DNA from: Odontesthes bonariensis
Taxonomy: Eukaryota; Chordata; Actinopteri; Atheriniformes; Atherinopsidae
Direction of reading: 5' to 3'
Assembly (NCBI RefSeq): GCF_027942865.1
Contig: NC_134515.1
Span: 25,194,227-25,258,226 of the forward strand
Length of the DNA: 64,000 nucleotides
Of the stretch, positions 50,901 through 60,448 are shown one piece after another. How positions within the stretch are numbered: position 1 is the first letter of the stretch; each line of letters begins with the position of its first letter. A model generated the notes under the pieces. The model ran no database searches. It was not told the origin of the DNA and saw only the letters and a program-made list of their open reading frames with translations. A program made the translations under genes and the position numbers.

Positions 50901-53900
50901 AGGAGTGAGTGTTAGAATAGAACAAGTACACGTTTAAAAATAAGAAGAAATTCCAAAGAACACAAACAAGGTAACCGGAAGTGGTGCAATGTCTTACCGC
51001 TATTTTTTTTTTTCCAACAATATTTTTATTATATATTTTTACAGATATATCTGCCATTTAACATAACCCACACAGTCAACAAGACAAACAAACGCCCTCT
51101 TAGATGCACATCTGCTTACAGTCCTTAAGTATACAAAGATAATAGTCCAATGGTGAGGCTGCCTTGTTTAACATCATGGTCTAACATTATTCTTGTCTTT
51201 AGCTGGCGACTTCATCTTGAGACAAGTCCACAGTCTCAACAAAATTCAGGAAGGGTCTCCAAACTTTCTCAAATAGTTCCTTTTTCCCTTTTTGGAGATA
51301 TGTTATCCCTTCCATAGGTAAAGTCTTCAGCATGTGCCTGGCCCATTGTTTGATACCTGGTCTTGTTGTTCTCTTCCAGAATAGTGCTATCAGTCTTTTA
51401 GCTTCTAATAGACACATGTCTATCAACAGTTGTTATCTTACCGCTATTTTAATTGGAATTCATTTAATTTAATTTTGACTTCATCATACATTTATTTTTT
51501 TAATTAATTTTATTTTGTAGATGCATCTGTCATTTTCCCAGTGCATTTTCTCCCCCTATTTATTTCCCCAGGCCCATTTCTTTAGAGGTTTTCTTTAGAC
51601 ACTTGCCTGTCTCCGGTTTTGCATTTCCGTATGCATTGCTGCCATATTATGCAAATGAGGGGACGCTCTTTCAAAGTCTGCCATGGACTGACTTACCATG
51701 GGTTGATCTTTGGGCTGCACAGATCGTGTTTCAAAAGGGATGGCTTGTGAATCAAAAGACCAAGTCACCAACTGGTCGGCTTAAAATATAGTGGTTGTTT
51801 ATAAAGTTTGAACAAAAATCTAAGCTGCACAACTGACTGATTTTAGGGCTAATTTAGGAATCCCCCAAATCACACGTGCATCAAACTCACGCGCACACAA
51901 AACTGCCACCCAAAAAAGGAGATGCAAGACAACACAGCACACGAGAGGGAGACGCTGGCACCAGAAGGGCCCGGCAACTGTCAACCTTCTAAAAAGAAAA
52001 GACATCAAAAGCTGTTGATCGATTACAAACACTGTGGGAGTAAACCACGACCTCAAGGCCTCCTGCCAACAATGAAAAAGAAGAACAACATTCAATTTAA
52101 AACAATCTCACAAATGAGGAAAATCTTTCCACAAAACAATCTGAACATGCATGGCTGGTTTAGCTTTTTACTGAACTGTTTTCCTTGTACATGTAAGTTA
52201 CAGTTGCAGCTTTGTCTCAGTGTGAGGATATAAAGGAATGGAAGAATACTGATGTCTTTGATTTTCGATCTTGCTGAGTAAAAAAGGCAATGAAGTGAAA
52301 ATAGTGTAAAAGTCATCCCCTTAATGTAAATCAAGGTTTAAATGTAAAAAATGACTGCTCAGATGTAGAGAAAATGTTTCTTTCTGTCAAATAGAAGAAA
52401 TGGGCAATTTATGACACCATAGAAAAAGACAAACTATATAAAGACTATAAAAAAATTGACTTGTATATTTTTGACTATTGCAAATCTGTGTAAATCAGCA
52501 GAGATTAAAGTGTGACCTGCTGGTTTAAAAGCAATCAAAAAATTATTGAGGATGAATTCAATCCTTTTTACTGACCTGTTTTCCCTGAACATGTAGGTTA
52601 CAGTAGCAGCTTTGGGTGAGTGTCGGGATGGCAGGCTCAACAGTCGCTACAAACGGGTAAATGTATAATTTCCGTGAGCAGAATCCTGCTGCAACATTTT
52701 CCTTAAAACAGAACGTTTAACTGATTTGGTTTTGGTCCACACTTTGGTTTAATCAGGATCTCTTGGTGCGTTCCAAAAGAAGATGGGTCCTGTCTACAAT
52801 TGAACTACAAGAGGAACTGAAGGTGGACTATCCACACCAAATCTCCACGGTAAAGACATTATCTAATCTAATTACTTAATGATCATCTAATTAAATCAAA
52901 TAACCGGTCACAATGGGAGCTAACAATTAAGGTTAAATGTGCTAAAAAACAAACGTGTCACTTGCATGTGTTTCTTCTAGTTGTTTAATGACAAGACACT
53001 AGGGAAACGATATGCATTCCAAATAAGTGGAGAAGGAGTAGACGATGGATTGTTCACCATAAATGAAACATCTGGAGCTGTCTTTGCACACAGACCAGTC
53101 GACAGAGAGAAGAAGTCAATGTACCATGTGAGTTGATATCTATCAGCTCTATCAGGGATTATCCATACCCCTAAAAAAAATGAATGGCATGATGTATAAC
53201 CACTGACATTATTTATAACCTGTATTCTTTATTCCACAGGTGAAGTTTGATGTCTGGGACAAAGAGACCGGACAAAAAATTGACAGTGAACTAGCTTTTG
53301 ATGTGGAAATAAAAGATGTAAATGACAATCCACCTCAGTTCATAGGAGCTCCAGAAACAGTCAAAGTGCAGGAAAATTGGCCTGAGGGTGAGTATTCAAT
53401 TTAGAAGTAGTTCAATGTAGACACATTATCCACCTGCTGTCACTTGGTATCAAATATCAAAGAAATTAAACCATACAATAATGACATAGATATTGAGGTG
53501 CTATCATAGAAACCGCATGAAGTCTCAATGGTTAAACAAACATGAAAATATTAAAACTTTGTGCCAGATGCATAAAACTCTGTGTAGATTATTTTGTACA
53601 ACTTTGTACAACTGTACATGGTTGATGCATTTTGCCCAAGGACTTAATTTTTCATCATGCTGCAAACAGTCATATATTCCGTTCATTTTAAATATATTCT
53701 CCCTGGTTTACTCAACTTCTCAAAGGGTACCTTCCAGTGATCCTGGAGGTCAGAGACATCGATGACGAAAATAGAGATAGTTCTAAAGTCACCATCAGTG
53801 TGATCTCACAGGATCCTGAAGAGCCCAAGATTGAAGCAATTCAGCTTAATAACAGAAAAATCCAACTCTCATTGAAAGGATGTTTTGACTATGATGTAAG

Positions 53901-56900
53901 ACCCAGTGACTTCTTTTAATCACTACACAGTTCATGCACATGCACACCCATGACCATGCATGATGAATTTATATCTCAACTGTCGTCTTCTACATGTTGC
54001 AGAAAGTAAAGCAGCATAAAGTTACCATTGAAGCAAAGGATCATGGAACACCAGCCCTTTCCTCCACCACTGTTGTCACTCTCAATATTCTTGACTCAAA
54101 CAGTCATCCACCAATGTTCAAGGAGAGGCAGGCAAGGATTCCTATTCATTTTATTCTAATTTAATTCCCATTGCATAGTTATCGAGGATGTCAAACTGGT
54201 AACTTTTTGCCCTTCTAGTACCAAGCCGAGGCTTTGGAAATGACCATCCAGAAAGATGTTTTGAGAGTTGTGGTAGAAGACAAAGACGCTCCTAACACTG
54301 CAGGCTGGGAAGCCGACTACTTCTTCATCAGCGGGAATGAGGAAAAACTATTCGAACTTTGTACTGACCCAAAAACAAATGAGGGTGTTCTAAGCGTCAT
54401 CAAGGTAATCAATATTCCTACTTATTAATTCAATGTGGGCTAAACTACAAGTTCAATATCATATTATAAACAATATAACAGCAGTTGTACTTGCACTGAT
54501 CTCTGCTTTTGTTTTTTTTTCCTCAGGAGAAGAATTATGACGTAACAACCTTGGTCCAGCTGCAGATCGGCGTAAAGAACAATGCGTCCTTATACGTTTG
54601 CAAAAATGGGAAATTAAGTCAGGATACACATCCAGACTCAGTCAATATCACAATAAAAATGATTGACACCAATGACCCACCAGAGTTTGAGAAACAATCA
54701 GCCACTGTGTACCACAGGGAAGAAGCAGAACCAGGAAAGGTGCTGTTCACTCCAAAGGTTCACGATGTTGACTCTGAGAACTTAAGGTATGGTTTCTGCA
54801 TAAGCCGTACTGGCGTTTCATGTCATGCCTTTGAAAATTTTTGAGTTTGAATAATACTTTATTAAATTCCAAATTAATTTATGCAGTTGCAGTGTAAGCT
54901 ATTGTTGGAAAACCAACAAACAAGTTAAAGAAATCAAAGTATTACAAAATGTTGCGTTTGGAGCTCGGCAAAGACCGAGCTGATGGCACCACATGTAGCG
55001 CTGAGAGGTAACGGCGTGAACTCTCAGTTGACAACATGGACAGAGACTCACAGCCAAAGTCCAAGACCACATCATCCTCTACACCATCCCTCTTTGTTTA
55101 GGTTTACTGTTTTGTCTCCTGTCTCTGTCTGCCCATGTGAGCTGCGTGCTGCGCTGTTTCAAAGCCTCACCAAAGTGAAATTACAAATCAAACTAATCAA
55201 ACAAATTTTCTCTCCACTTCAGTACTTGAGAGAAGTAAAAATAAACAGACTTTGAGACTATAAATGAATGTGTTATTTGTAATCTGATAATTGATAGTAT
55301 AGAAATGAATTCGATTTAGTTAATTAATTTAGCCTGAAAACAAACTTAATTCAAAATTTTTTGGAGTGTGCTTGAGCCATTTACCTTGCAAAACAACACA
55401 ATTTTCTTTGATCAGTCAGACTTTATATGTGTAAGTTCTGACATGTGTATGCTGGTTTCTCCGACTGTGAACAGGTTTGAGCTGGTGGAGGATCTAGCTG
55501 ACTGGGTGTCCGTTGATGAAAAAACCGGACAAATCACAACAACTAAGAAGATGGACAGAGAGTCCCCTTTTGTTGATGCTAACGGCGTTTACCAAGTTGT
55601 CATTGCTGCCATAGATGATGGTATAAGAGAGCTCTGCTGTGCATTGTAACAACAACCAAACTGGTTAAGAAAAATAACTGAATCGTATCAATTTTCCTTT
55701 GTTGTGGTTTCCAAGGGGAACCTCCTGCCACAAGTACATGCATCATCAGTATCCATCTCCAAGATATCAATGACCACACCCCTAAGCTGGTCAACAACAG
55801 CATCATTATGTGTGGAAACAGGGTTAACAAAGTTACGGTGTCTGTTGAGGACCTTGATGCCGATCCTTACAGTGGGCCCTTCACATTCTCTCTGGAGGAT
55901 GATGAAACACTGAAGCAGCTCTGGAAACTGGACCCTGCTTATGGTTAGTACCATGAATGTAGAAGTCTTCACGACTAAAAGAAAACAAAAGAAAAAAAAA
56001 AAACACATTGCAAACTTCTCTTTACACCTTACACCAGGTGAGCAAGTCAGCCTTGTTAGCCTGAGGTCGCTTCCCTACGGTAACTACTCGGTGCCGCTGG
56101 TGATGCAGGACAAACAGAATGCGCTGGGACGTGAGACCCTGGAAGTGGTGGTGTGTGACTGTGGAGAAAAAGATGTTTGTCGCGGCAAATTGCCACTTTC
56201 ATCTGCCGTCGGAGGAGCAGGCATTGGACTGATTTTTGCCGGACTGCTTTTATTTTTGAGTGAGTATAAGAATTGGTGAGAATCTTTCATTTGGAAACAA
56301 GTCAATCAAACAGCATGAGTCATCCATCACAAGCTCTGATAAAGTATGACACTCAATCAGATCAAATAATTCCATCCTAATGATTTTATTTCTAAAGATT
56401 TAAAAAAAAAAAATCAGTCACAGGAATAGGAAAGTTTTGCATTTATATTAGTTTATGTATTATTCCACCAGATGGCATTTCAGCCCACCGGCTTGTTGTA
56501 TATTGTATTGACCAGAACCCATGCACACATCTGACTGTGATCAGATAATCACAGTCCACCGGTGAAGGAGGTAAAAATGAAAAAAAAAAAGGACTTTAGT
56601 GAATGAAAAAAAAAAAGCACCTAATAAACTTACTACTTGCTGCAAACCACATGATGATAATGATAAAACTAGTTTATCCGAGAGGTCTGAAATGATTTGT
56701 TCGTTGACATCGTTTACATCTTTGAAAAAAACAAACATCTTTCCCCCTTAAATTAACACAAATCTCTGCACTAAATTTAGTCTAAAAATACCATATTTAT
56801 TTATATAGCACTTTAAAAACAAACAAACCCGGTTGACCAAAGTGGTGCACATCATAAGACCCCACAGATAGAAACACTAAAAACAGAGAGAAATTAAAAT

Positions 56901-59900
56901 CTTCTAAAAACAGACAGCACATAGTGCAAAAAAACTGACTAAACAGTCAAATAAATGTCCGTCTCACACCGGGTTAAAGGCCAAAGAATAAAAGTGTGTT
57001 TTCAAGCGAGATTTAAAAACATCAACTGAAGGAGCTCGCCTTATGTGCAAAGGAAGCTCGTTCCACAGCTTTGGGGCCAAGACGGAAAAAGCTTGATCAC
57101 CTCTCGTTTTCCTTTGTGATTTTTGGAATCGCTAGCAGCATCTGGTCAGCCGACCTGCGGGAACGAGACGAGGAGTGTAGGGGGGCAGCAGATTAGAAAA
57201 ATAGGCTGCAGCAAGGCCATTAAAGGGACTTACAAACAAATAAAAGAACTTTAAAATTGATCCTGAAATAAATAGGAAGCCAGCGCAAGGAGGCTAAAAT
57301 CGGAGTGATGTGCTCTCGCTTCCTTGTACGTGTTAATATGCACTAAGAATTCAAATTCAAAGTAATAAGTACATATTCATAAATTCATATTCAAATTTTC
57401 AGTGAATAAATCAAAAACCTTAGTCAACAAACAAAAAAAAACAACCTAGACTGCATTAATCAATGTATAGAACATGAAATTAATTGATATTTCTTGTGTT
57501 AATACTGTTATAATTTATTGTTTCTTTATTTACCATTTATATGTATTTTTGTATTCATTCGTGATTATGGCAGTTTCGGTCCTCAGCACATCGCACTAAT
57601 ACACAGTTTTTAACTTTTACAGTGACCGAAAGCAGTCAAGGTCAATACTACTAATATTAAACATATGACATGTATCCGCAGCCCTGCTTTTTGCGTGTAC
57701 GTGCAGAGAGAAGCCATTTCAAATCTTGGACGACGAAGGCAACCAGACACTTAAGGCTTACCATGAAGAAGGAGGGGCAGCCGAATGCCAGGTGGGCTGG
57801 TTGTAATGTAGCTGTGCAGATTCCAAAAAGTGAGCCGGCGATGATTACTCTATTGATTGCTTTATTACTCCACCTTAACGTAAAAAATATTTTTCTTTCT
57901 CTTCTTTCTTTAGAATGACCCGACTCTCATGACACTAATGAATCACAGATCTTTGATAGGAGACTTTAGGCAGGACTATGTCAAGCAGGTACTTGTTGCA
58001 AGAATCTCAAAACTCACATTCCTCTTTCTGTAGAAGAAGTTCTCATGGCAGGGTTGTGTCATGTGACGTGAGAACATGGCATGCTCATGACTAAAAGAAG
58101 GCGACGAAACTGTACATAAAGGTTTGGTTCATTTAGAGTCGCTTTAATCCAGCTATCCTGAGGCTACCTCGACATAGTTATGCTATGTCACAGCAGAGCA
58201 GGTTGTCTACACACCTTCATGAAAGAAAATAACTTGTCTAGCACAGGATAATGAATGACTGTTATGTTTTTTGTTCATTTGCTCTGCTCGTCTAGGCATT
58301 TCAGGATGCCCCAGATTTTACCAGTGGTATGGAAGAGTCCAACACAGGACGTACCATGGTGAGTATCACGTCCTCCAATGTTCTCTCCTGTTTATATGAG
58401 TGTATCAAGGAAAAACAGGTTAAATGCTATCTTAATACCATCATCAATGAATTATGCTTCATGTTAATGTGTCCTGAAGTCATGATTTCATCAACAACAA
58501 GTCACCAGATCTGACTAAGAAAAGCATTATTTATTTTGTCTACTCACAACAGAAACAGATTTGGCCTTACTGCTCTTTATATCCCCCGACAGGTGAAATC
58601 TAACATATCCTCCCTGAGTTTGCGTCATCCAAGAGACCTTCGCAGAGGCAACGGGGGGCATTCCACAGTGAGTGATTACAGCTTTAATACTGTTTCTAAG
58701 TCATTTGACATTTTCTATTGACTGTTTTCCAATTTGGCATTAAGAGTTGGTACTTTGCCCACCGCCAGCTTAAATCCACAAGAGGGCGCGCAGACCTTTA
58801 ATTTCAGAAAAAGCATGGGTGTCTGCAAGCTTTTTCTAGTTTGTTTGTGTTATTCAACCCATTTGGATATCATTCAGCGCACTTTTTCAAAAGCCGTTTT
58901 ACTCATCAGCTCAACCATTAACTTTTACAAGTACAGAAATTCCTTTCCTGTAATTGTTTACACTGTATGAGGAAAATGTATTGTATAAATGAATTTGCCG
59001 CCTCAGTGTGTCAGAGAATGAAACTATTCCTTAGAATTGAAAGAGGGAAGACTTTCTTTTTCCCCATTACAGTGTTCTATAATTTGAATTCTAATTTCAT
59101 CACATCACAATGACTCTAACTGTTTTTGTTTTCTTCATTCAGCATATGTCACGGACAATGGACCAGAAGCAGAACTACTACGTAAGCGGTGCTCTTCAGT
59201 GGCTTAATAATTTTTTATAAAAAGAGGTTAAATATAAACTCAGAGAAACAGCTTCTTCAGCAAGTATTAGGTGACATGAATGTATTTATATAACATTAAA
59301 GTGATATAAGCTCACAAATCTCTCTTGTCGGCAGGGCAACTCATCATTTAACCAAGGCGCTGTATGGTCTGACCAACGCACTGCAGGTCTGATGGAAAGG
59401 GTAAGAGAGGTTTATCACACGTCCCACGCAGCTGATCACCAGGCATGTTTCCTGAATCTCTTACAAGGCACATTGGGTTTTTTTTCTTTCTAATCCTTGC
59501 ATTCCGCTCTCTGCCGGCAGGGCAACTCATCATTTAATCAAGGCGCTGTATGGTCTGACCAACACACTGCAGGTCTGATGGAAAGGGTAAGAGAGTTTTA
59601 TCACACGTCCCACGCAGCTGATCACCAGGCATGTTTCCTGAATCTCTTACAAGGCACATTGGGTTTTTTTTCTTTCTAATCCTTGCATTCCGCTCTCTGT
59701 CGGTAGGTCAACTCATCATTTAACCAAGGCGCTGTATGGTCTGACCAACGCACTGCAGGTCTGATGGAAAGGGTAAGAGAGGTTTATCACACGTCCCACG
59801 CAGCTGATCACCAGGCATGTTTCCTGAATCTCTTACAAGGCACATTGTTGTTTTTCTTTCTAATACTTGCATTCCGCTCTCTGTCGGCAGGCCAACTTAC

Positions 59901-60448
59901 ATCAACAGCTTAAAGATCAAATCGATCGAAAGGTAAGGGTAAGAGAGTTTATTTACAAACTGAGTAAAGTGCACTGACTGCACAGGAACATAAAGCGGAC
60001 GGATCACAGTTGCATGGTAGTGATTGAGATTGAACATAGAATCAAATTTCAGTCATGGGTCACGTGCATAACATAAATGAGGAAAGAAAATCACTGGGGT
60101 CTCTGAGTTTTTCTGCCTCTGCCATAAGCATTGACATATTTAGTCGAATGGTAGGAATACAACACGGTACATCCAGGTTGTACATTTTTTTTCAGGGTGC
60201 ACATCAGTATGACAATTGTTTTTCTCTAAATCCCACAGACACTTGACATTCATGACACGTTCTGGCCTGTGCACCAACCCTTCATTTATGCCTTTGAGGG
60301 AGAAGGCAGTATAGGCACGTCACTGGAAAAGCTGTCAGTCAGCAACCTGGGGGATGATTTCCAGTTTCTGGACGATCTGGGGCCAAAGTTCAAAATATTC
60401 GGAGATATCTGCCACCGGACAGTTCAAGCAAAAGACATTCAGTTTTAA
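43589..60448 (+). CDS. cdh26: Cadherin-26-like protein, 22 coding exons
   Basis: Exons: 43589-43615, 52597-52656, 52757-52849, 52981-53127, 53240-53387, 53726-53895, 54003-54131, 54219-54404, 54527-54786, 55475-55620, 55716-55943, 56038-56259, 57682-57791, 57914-57988, 58296-58358, 58593-58667, 59143-59181, 59335-59400, 59521-59586, 59707-59772, 59891-59932, 60239-60448. Phases agree throughout, giving about 875 residues, against about 850 in human CDH26 (recalled). Order: signal peptide (1-18), short propeptide ending RSKR (34-37), EC1 (38-139, Trp39 as the strand-exchange Trp), EC2 (to 250), EC3 (to 370), EC4 (to 475), EC5 (to about 580), membrane helix (about 588-610), tail. Calcium motifs: VNDNPP, TNDPP, INDH; EC2 ends in degenerate SNSHPP. 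The tail ends [17 protein letters not shown] and [14 protein letters not shown], a catenin-binding-like site. [14 protein letters not shown] and [10 protein letters not shown] favour CDH26 over desmocollin. CDH26 mediates epithelial adhesion. Odd: triplicated exon, GC-AG intron 7, 9-kb intron 1. Confidence 0.9.
44829..44910. repeat. (TA)n microsatellite
   Basis: About 80 bases of pure AT dinucleotide, directly beside the end of the hAT transposase relic. Confidence 0.95.
44930..46687 (-). pseudogene. hAT-family transposase pseudogene (BED finger and DUF4371-like)
   Basis: Read on the minus strand: 46,650-46,590 gives [20 protein letters not shown]. After an insertion (45,568-46,584), 45,565-45,390 gives [20 protein letters not shown] and [14 protein letters not shown]. 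Then with frame shifts come [16 protein letters not shown] and [19 protein letters not shown], a BED or TTF-type zinc-finger pattern. At 45,189-44,930 it reads [38 protein letters not shown] and [12 protein letters not shown]. This order matches hAT transposases and the related ZNF862/KIAA1586-type proteins. It is broken by frameshifts, stops and an insertion and ends near the TA array, so it is inactive. Confidence 0.75.
45568..46584. mobile_element. Inverted-end element (TAGGGTTGCCAAC) inserted in the hAT pseudogene
   Basis: The left end TAGGGTTGCCAACCGTCCC mirrors the right end GTTGGCAACCCTA. About 1 kb separates them, without a readable transposase. Its removal would bring two parts of the hAT transposase relic together, supporting an insertion. 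A segment at about 46,195-46,320 resembles part of 23,950-24,210. A target duplication beyond TA-like bases was not seen, so the superfamily is open. Confidence 0.65.
46689..47839. mobile_element. DNA element with about 280-bp inverted repeats
   Basis: Arms 46,689-46,968 and about 47,555-47,839 are reverse complements. They start TGGCGTGATCTTTGTGCC and carry dense CGCTCGC-type motifs. TA flanks both ends (46,687-46,688 and 47,840-47,841). The interior holds no transposase but contains a LINE tail at about 47,147-47,290. It looks like a non-autonomous long-inverted-repeat transposon using TA targets. Confidence 0.8.
47147..47290 (+). mobile_element. LINE 3'-tail insertion (same family as 30.6 and 62.9 kb)
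   Basis: The sequence holds TTGTTTCTCTTTATATTC, TGCTTTTTCCACTCCCTGC and CTTTGAATTGTTTTGTACAT and ends in a TTTGATTTGAT tail. It is the reverse complement of the 3' terminus of the LINE at 30,622. It retains only the terminal untranslated part and lies inside the long-inverted-repeat element. Confidence 0.8.
48005..48437. mobile_element. MITE flanked by TTAA
   Basis: Terminal repeats AGCAATACTATGTAAC and GTTACATTGTATTGCT are near-perfect inverted repeats. TTAA lies on both sides (48,001-48,004 and 48,438-48,441). A TTAA target is used by piggyBac and Kolobok superfamilies. The 433-bp body is GC-rich in its middle (GACCGGCCCGGGAGC) and has no transposase. Confidence 0.78.
49180..50990 (-). mobile_element. 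LINE (L2/CR1-like) with esterase ORF1, internally deleted
   Basis: Minus-strand order: 5' leader (about 50,890-50,760), ORF1 esterase part (50,755-50,062), an endonuclease piece with [13 protein letters not shown] (50,031-49,816), then intervening and 3' sequence ending near 49,180 with the tail motif GACATTTGTTGTGATTTGGC. The reverse transcriptase is not found, so a large internal deletion is inferred. Fish L2 and CR1 elements carry such an esterase ORF1. The leader region is interrupted by an L1-like insertion. Confidence 0.75.
50062..50755 (-). pseudogene. LINE ORF1 with SGNH/GDSL esterase domain, broken
   Basis: The first frame (50,755-50,360) contains [24 protein letters not shown] and [20 protein letters not shown]. 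The second (50,325-50,062) contains [20 protein letters not shown]. These are the ordered motifs of the SGNH hydrolase domain in LINE ORF1. The Ser nucleophile block has GSS in place of GDS, the GND block reads GNG, and the final DxxH motif (DGIH) is intact. A frame break near 50,360 splits the domain. It is a degraded copy. Confidence 0.72.
51006..51435 (-). mobile_element. 5'-truncated L1-like LINE with target duplication
   Basis: A poly(T) run at the left edge (51,003-51,013) is the poly(A) tail of a minus-strand insert. Minus-strand translation gives [37 protein letters not shown] and [10 protein letters not shown], the C-terminal block of fish L1/Tx1-type ORF2. TCTTACCGCTATTT occurs at 50,992-51,005 and again at 51,436-51,449, a 14-base target-site duplication. 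The features indicate target-primed reverse transcription. Confidence 0.88.
51450..52596. other. End of cdh26 intron 1
   Basis: No further transposon with clear ends was recognised from 51,450 to about 52,160. Thereafter the DNA is related to the exon 2 region, with a relic of it at about 52,163-52,230. Confidence 0.5.
52163..52230 (+). pseudogene. Decayed duplicate of cdh26 exon 2
   Basis: CTTTTTACTGAACTGTTTTC followed by TACATGTAAGTTACAGTTGC matches the start of the functional exon 2 region (52,562 onward) with the acceptor changed from ATGTAG to ATGTAA. The match covers the end of the preceding intron and the first part of the exon, through CAGCTTTG. Similarity is then lost. It is a local duplication that can no longer be spliced at that site. 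Confidence 0.7.
56260..57681 (+). other. cdh26 intron 12 with LINE-like repeat
   Basis: The intron splits the codon for residue 606 in the membrane helix. It carries a minus-strand LINE-like 3' region from about 56,790 to 57,340. Confidence 0.65.
56790..57340 (-). mobile_element. LINE-like 3' region (fish L2/Rex-type)
   Basis: Phrases such as TTATATAGCACTTTAAA, GGAAGCTCGTTCCACAGCTT and GGAAGCCAGCGCAAGGAGGC, read on the minus strand, are typical of the degenerate 3' parts of fish L2-group LINEs. No intact reverse-transcriptase block is visible, so the family is tentative. Confidence 0.55.
59335..59890 (+). repeat. Three tandem copies of a 186-bp exon-intron unit in cdh26
   Basis: Units start at 59,335, 59,521 and 59,707. 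Each has a 66-bp exon and an intron of 120, 120 and 118 bases. Introns share TTTATCACACGTCCCACGC and CTTACAAGGCACATTG. The exons encode 22 residues each ([13 protein letters not shown]...GLMER), residues 727-792 of the protein. Copy 2 changes QRT to QHT; copy 3 starts with Val instead of Gly. All three keep an AG acceptor, a GTAAGAG donor and phase 0. High identity indicates recent duplication. Confidence 0.93.

Larger units (their letters stand above)
43616..52596 (+). other. cdh26 intron 1, packed with mobile DNA
   Basis: Donor GTAAGC at 43,616 and acceptor ATGTAG before 52,597. The start of the intron (about 43,770-44,000) is collinear with the sequence after exon 1 of the second paralogue, so this part predates the duplication. 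From 44.8 kb it is largely repeats: a TA array, an hAT pseudogene, two inverted-repeat elements, a TTAA MITE and LINEs. No other exon was seen in it apart from the exon-2-like relic near 52.2 kb. Confidence 0.7.

Noticed and set aside
55688..56008. Minus-strand frames overlapping cdh26 exons 11 and 12
   Set aside because: Shadows of the cadherin exons, which have consistent phase and homology on the + strand.
59335..59890. Regularly spaced repeats resembling a CRISPR array
   Set aside because: Only three units of 186 bp, the repeated parts are coding exons with splice sites, and the genome is eukaryotic.
43589..60448. Assignment of the cadherin as a desmocollin or desmoglein
   Set aside because: The C-terminal segment is similar, but EC3-EC5 phrases ([37 protein letters not shown]) and the DEGNQTL tail fit CDH26 better.
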